In this document: positions 4,908 through 7,723 of the stretch, one piece after another | Layout of the letters: the number at the start of each line of letters is the position of its first letter | Position numbering within the stretch: position 1 is the first letter of the stretch | Source: Gammaproteobacteria bacterium TMED92 | Lineage (GTDB): Bacteria; Pseudomonadota; Gammaproteobacteria; Pseudomonadales; Azotimanducaceae | Assembly (NCBI GenBank): GCA_002170355.2 | Contig: NHET02000070.1 | Location: 1-7,723 of the forward strand | Direction: 5' to 3' | Length of the DNA: 7,723 nucleotides | Translations under genes and position numbers: made by a program | The notes under the pieces: generated by a model | Databases searched by the model: none | The model's input: only the letters and a program-made list of their open reading frames with translations | What the model was told of the DNA's origin: nothing

Positions 4908-6317
4908 ATGGCCCAACCATTTCCCCAGCACCCTAATTTGACTGGCGGTTTCGCACCGATCCAAATGGAATCTGATGTTCACGACATGGTGATTGTTGGC
5001 GATGTGCCCCTGGACCTGAACGGTACGTTCTATCGTAATGGCCCGAATCCGCAGTTTGCGCCCCGTGGCTTTTATCATTGGTTTGCGGGTGACGGCATGG
5101 TGCATGCGTTTCATATTCAGGATGGCCGAGTCGGGTACAGAAACCGCTGGGTACGAACACAAAAGTGGATGCGCGAGCGTGAAGCTGGCAGAGCACTGTT
5201 TAATCCCTTCAATCCGCTGGATCAGGATCCGAGTGTCGCTGGTTTAGAGACGGATGGGGTCGCCAATACCAATATTATCTGGCACGGCGGCAAGTTGTTG
5301 GCGTTGGAAGAGGGTCATGCGCCTTTTGAGTTGGATCCGCTAACACTTGAGTCTCGCGGCGCCCATGATTACGCCGGCCAGTTGCAAGGACCAATGACTG
5401 CACACCCAAAAATAGATCATGAAAGCGGGGAAATGCTGTTCTTTGGTTATAACGCGGACGGCGGCATTTCTGCGCAGATGACGTTCAATGTCGTTGATCG
5501 CAATGGCCAACTGATTCGCAGTGAGGCGTTTACCGCACCTTATGCGGCCATGGTGCATGACTTTATGGTCACGAAAGATTATGTGCTGTTTCCAATCATG
5601 CCGCTGACTGGATCGCTAGACCGCGCATTTGCTGGCGGTCCAGTGTATGCCTGGGAGCCAGAAAAAGGCACGCACATTGGGGTTATGCCGCGGCACGGAA
5701 GCGTCGACGACATGCGCTGGTTTGTTGGCGAGGCGTGTTATGTTTTTCATCCAATGAACGCTTATACAGACGGCGACAACATTGTTTGCGATGTCTGTGA
5801 ATATCCCCAGGCACCCCTGTTTCCGTCGGTCGATGGTAGCCCTGGTGATCCGAAACAGGCGCTTGCCAAGCTGACTCGTTGGACGTTCAACATGAGCAGT
5901 GAGACAGACGATTTCGTTAGCGAGCAGCTACACGATGTTGTTTGCGAGTTTCCGCGTTTGGACGAGCGGCGTACTGGTTTGAGTTACCGATATGGTTATT
6001 TTTCTGTTGATTCCAAGCCTGTGGCCAAGGTCGGTGGCTTCAATCAAGTGGCGCGGGTGGATCATCACACCGGCTCGGTAGAAGTTTACGACGTCGGTGC
6101 TGGTTGCGCGGTTAGTGAACCGATTTTCGTGCCGAAATCCGCAGCGGCTGCGGAAGGTGAGGGGTACCTATTAGCGTACGTTTACGATGCCAGTCGGCAA
6201 GCGAGTCACTTGCTTGTTCTGGATGCGCAAAATGTCAGCGCTGGGCCGTTGGCGACGGCATATTTGGACCATCGAATCCCGTTTGGGTTCCATGGCAATT
6301 GGCGCAACGCGGACTAG
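4908..6317 (+). CDS. Carotenoid oxygenase family dioxygenase (lignostilbene/apocarotenoid-cleaving type)
   Basis: A 469-residue non-haem iron(II) enzyme of the carotenoid cleavage oxygenase (RPE65) family, which splits an alkene double bond with O2 to give two carbonyl products. The seven-bladed propeller is full length, and all four iron-binding histidines are recognisable: TAHPKID (His166), MVHDFMVT (His217), YVFHPMNAY (His281) and PFGFHGNW (His462). FYRNGPNPQF (41-50), AGDGMVHAF (60-68) and NTNIIWHGGKLLALEEG (120-136) are family signatures. The VRTQKW...EREAGRALF stretch (82-98) resembles bacterial lignostilbene dioxygenases, and Lys86 may correspond to their substrate-binding lysine; that is an alignment from memory. 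Natural substrate is therefore open: lignin-derived stilbenes, resveratrol-like compounds or apocarotenoids. No signal peptide is seen. The gene converges on modC with six bases between the stops. Confidence 0.93.
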   Translation: MAQPFPQHPNLTGGFAPIQMESDVHDMVIVGDVPLDLNGTFYRNGPNPQFAPRGFYHWFAGDGMVHAFHIQDGRVGYRNRWVRTQKWMREREAGRALFNPFNPLDQDPSVAGLETDGVANTNIIWHGGKLLALEEGHAPFELDPLTLESRGAHDYAGQLQGPMTAHPKIDHESGEMLFFGYNADGGISAQMTFNVVDRNGQLIRSEAFTAPYAAMVHDFMVTKDYVLFPIMPLTGSLDRAFAGGPVYAWEPEKGTHIGVMPRHGSVDDMRWFVGEACYVFHPMNAYTDGDNIVCDVCEYPQAPLFPSVDGSPGDPKQALAKLTRWTFNMSSETDDFVSEQLHDVVCEFPRLDERRTGLSYRYGYFSVDSKPVAKVGGFNQVARVDHHTGSVEVYDVGAGCAVSEPIFVPKSAAAAEGEGYLLAYVYDASRQASHLLVLDAQNVSAGPLATAYLDHRIPFGFHGNWRNAD

Positions 6318-6323
6318 CCTGTT

Positions 6324-7382
6324 TCAGTCGAGAGCGACACTTTTTATCAGCGCAAAGACTCGCTGACCGCGGTGCAAGTTTAGTGCCTCGCTTGCTTGAC
6401 GAGTGATTTGTGCAAACAGCATTTGTCCGGCGACGTTAATGGCAACGCGGACTCGGTTGTTTGCCTCGTCATGCAGCGTTTCCACTTCACCGGGTAGGCT
6501 GTTGCGAATGCTCAAGCCTCGGGGTTCTGTAGTGGCCAGCGCAATGTCGCGCGCTGGCAAGAATAATTGCATTGTTTGGCCTTCGGTTAACTCGCTTTGC
6601 ATTGGTACATACAAACTATGACCCGCTAGATCGAGCTGGGTAAGAGAATATTCTGGACGATGCGCGCTCACTGTGGTGTAAACAACCGCGCCCAGCGGGT
6701 CCAGATCACTGTCGCGGCTTTGGTTCATGCTTTGCAGCATAGTGGCCGTGTCGCCGTGAGCAATGACGCGCCCGGAATCCATAACCAACATCTGATCGCA
6801 CAGCCGCGCTACTTCTTCAATGTTGTGACTGACGTATAAAGTTGGTAGCTCGAAGCGGCGGATCAGACGGCGCAGATAGCCTAAGATTTCTTGTTTACTC
6901 TTTTGCTCCAGTCCGTTCAGCGGCTCATCCATAAGCAACAGGCGCGGCTGGCTCAACAGCGTACGCGCTATGGCGACGCGTTTTGCTTCGCCACCGGACA
7001 GCTTGGCCACAGCTCTGTGCAATAACGGCCTCACGCCCAGTGTTTCGATCACATCCTCGTAATCTATGCCGCCATCAGCAGCGCGTTGGCGCGCAAACGC
7101 CAAATTCCCTGATACATTCAGATTCGGGAATAACCGATTGTCCTGGAACACGAATCCCGTCGAGCGCTGGTAAGGTTTTACCCAAGTATGCTGGTCTTGC
7201 CAGCATTGACCTTTGAAGTAGATTCGCCCTTGCGCGGGTAATAATCCGGCGATGGTCTTTAACAAAGTGGTTTTTCCACAACCGCTGGGGCCGAAGACTG
7301 CGCAAACGCCCAAAGCGTCCAGGTTCATATCGACGTCGAGGGTGAAGTCGCCGAGGCGGTGGTTTACTTCTGCTTCGAGCAT
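6324..7382 (-). CDS. modC: Molybdate ABC transporter ATP-binding protein ModC
   Basis: A 352-residue ATPase that powers molybdate import from the cytoplasmic face of the inner membrane, partnering ModB. In order: Walker A GPSGCGKT (31-38), Q-loop Gln80 in FVFQDNRLFP, ABC signature LSGGEAKRVAIAR (128-140), Walker B LLLMDEP (148-154) and the H-loop His186 in LYVSHNIEEV. The C-terminal 62 residues (291-352) form a Mop/TOBE domain (SIRNSLPGEV...RVFALIKSVALD) that binds oxyanion, as in E. coli ModC, which has the same overall length. The D-loop reads NGLE where most ABC ATPases have SALD, an Asp-to-Glu change. The ATG overlaps the modB stop (TAATG), so I prefer it to a longer start inside modB; the weak ribosome binding site fits translational coupling. 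Sulfate and iron importers have similar ATPases, but the Mop domain and the ModB neighbour favour molybdate. Confidence 0.93.
   Translation of the reverse strand: MLEAEVNHRLGDFTLDVDMNLDALGVCAVFGPSGCGKTTLLKTIAGLLPAQGRIYFKGQCWQDQHTWVKPYQRSTGFVFQDNRLFPNLNVSGNLAFARQRAADGGIDYEDVIETLGVRPLLHRAVAKLSGGEAKRVAIARTLLSQPRLLLMDEPLNGLEQKSKQEILGYLRRLIRRFELPTLYVSHNIEEVARLCDQMLVMDSGRVIAHGDTATMLQSMNQSRDSDLDPLGAVVYTTVSAHRPEYSLTQLDLAGHSLYVPMQSELTEGQTMQLFLPARDIALATTEPRGLSIRNSLPGEVETLHDEANNRVRVAINVAGQMLFAQITRQASEALNLHRGQRVFALIKSVALD
6327..6345 (+). terminator. Weak candidate terminator after the carotenoid oxygenase gene
   Basis: Ten bases after the dioxygenase stop, GTCG (6327-6330) and CGAC (6335-6338) can pair around AGAG, followed after two bases by five T residues (6341-6345). 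The stem is only four pairs and lies inside the 3' end of modC, so it is a marginal candidate, but no better terminator is visible between these convergent genes. Confidence 0.2.
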
Positions 7383-7723
7383 TAACTCAGCCGCAACAGC
7401 GAGCGCCCACTTGTCAGGTAGACCGCACACAGAGCTGCGAACGATAAAGCCACTAGCCCGCCAGATAAGATGTGCGCTTGAGCGTAGTTAAGGGTCTCGA
7501 CTTGCTCATAAATGGCGATTGAAATCACCCTGGTTTCGCCCGGAATGTTGCCACCCACCATTAACACAATGCCGAACTCGCCGATGGTGTGAGCGAATGT
7601 CAGTACACAGGCGCTGATAAACCCGCGTCTACTCAACGGCAGAATTAACGAGCGAAAGGTATCAGTTGGCGTAGCACCGAGGGTGGCAGCGGCCTCGCGT
7701 AACCGAATATCAATGCTGGTAAA
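7382..7723 (-). CDS. modB: Molybdate ABC transporter permease ModB, C-terminal part
   Basis: The last 113 codons of an inner-membrane permease; the 5' part lies beyond the window edge. The fragment begins FTSIDIRLREAAATLGA, which is the cytoplasmic EAA loop that docks onto the ATPase. Two clear hydrophobic stretches follow: FISACVLTFAHTIGEFGIVL and ILSGGLVALSFAALCAVYL. The segment EFGIVLMVGGNIPGETRVIS between them is highly characteristic of ModB. A shorter frame could be read from a TTG at 7636, but it would cut the EAA loop and is not the gene start. The stop TAA shares one base with the modC ATG. Together with ModC and a periplasmic ModA, expected upstream outside the window, it forms the molybdate importer that feeds molybdenum cofactor synthesis. 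Confidence 0.94.
   Translation of the reverse strand, partial: FTSIDIRLREAAATLGATPTDTFRSLILPLSRRGFISACVLTFAHTIGEFGIVLMVGGNIPGETRVISIAIYEQVETLNYAQAHILSGGLVALSFAALCAVYLTSGRSLLRLS

Noticed and set aside
7383..7430. A longer modC starting inside modB
   Set aside because: The extra 16 residues precede the normal beta strand of the ATPase; starting at 7382 gives the usual 352-residue length and the TAATG overlap with modB.

Overview
This is ordinary chromosomal sequence from a bacterium, most likely a free-living, possibly marine, gammaproteobacterium. That placement is inference. It rests on near-balanced base composition, standard Shine-Dalgarno sites, and the mix of families: a Nu-type (YghU/YfcG-like) glutathione transferase, an ExoIII-type nuclease, a carotenoid-oxygenase-family enzyme and an E. 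coli-like ModB/ModC pair. I see no insertion sequence, phage gene, CRISPR array, tRNA or rRNA.

Layout. Positions 3-176 (+) are the tail of an unidentified protein whose stop codon sits in the loop of a strong Rho-independent terminator (148-198). A crotonase-fold enzyme follows at 361-1116 (+), with active-site residues closer to a delta3,delta2-enoyl-CoA isomerase than to a hydratase. It converges on a minus-strand pair: a small DUF6966-like protein (2315 to 2004, TTG start) and then a glutathione S-transferase (1870 to 1142). Divergent from that pair is a run of plus-strand genes: an HpcH/HpaI-family aldolase (2454-3245), a membrane zinc metallopeptidase of the YugP type (3278-3955), an exodeoxyribonuclease III family enzyme (4086-4856) and a carotenoid oxygenase family dioxygenase (4908-6317). 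The right end is the minus-strand molybdate transporter: modC (7382 to 6324), preceded by the 3' part of modB, which runs off the window at 7723.

How the genes work together. Only modB and modC form an obvious functional unit: permease and ATPase of molybdate uptake, with a TAATG stop/start overlap. The crotonase, aldolase, GST and carotenoid-cleavage-like enzyme are all plausible catabolic or detoxifying enzymes for lipid- or aromatic-derived compounds, but nothing in the sequence ties them into one pathway. The four-gene plus-strand run could be partly co-transcribed, with gaps of 32, 130 and 52 bases.

No clear new system is visible. The most interesting details are a 44-codon open frame (3955-4089) that exactly bridges the metallopeptidase stop and the nuclease start, the swapped catalytic residues of the crotonase, the stop codon inside a terminator loop, and the non-ATG start of the DUF6966-like gene beneath a possible promoter.
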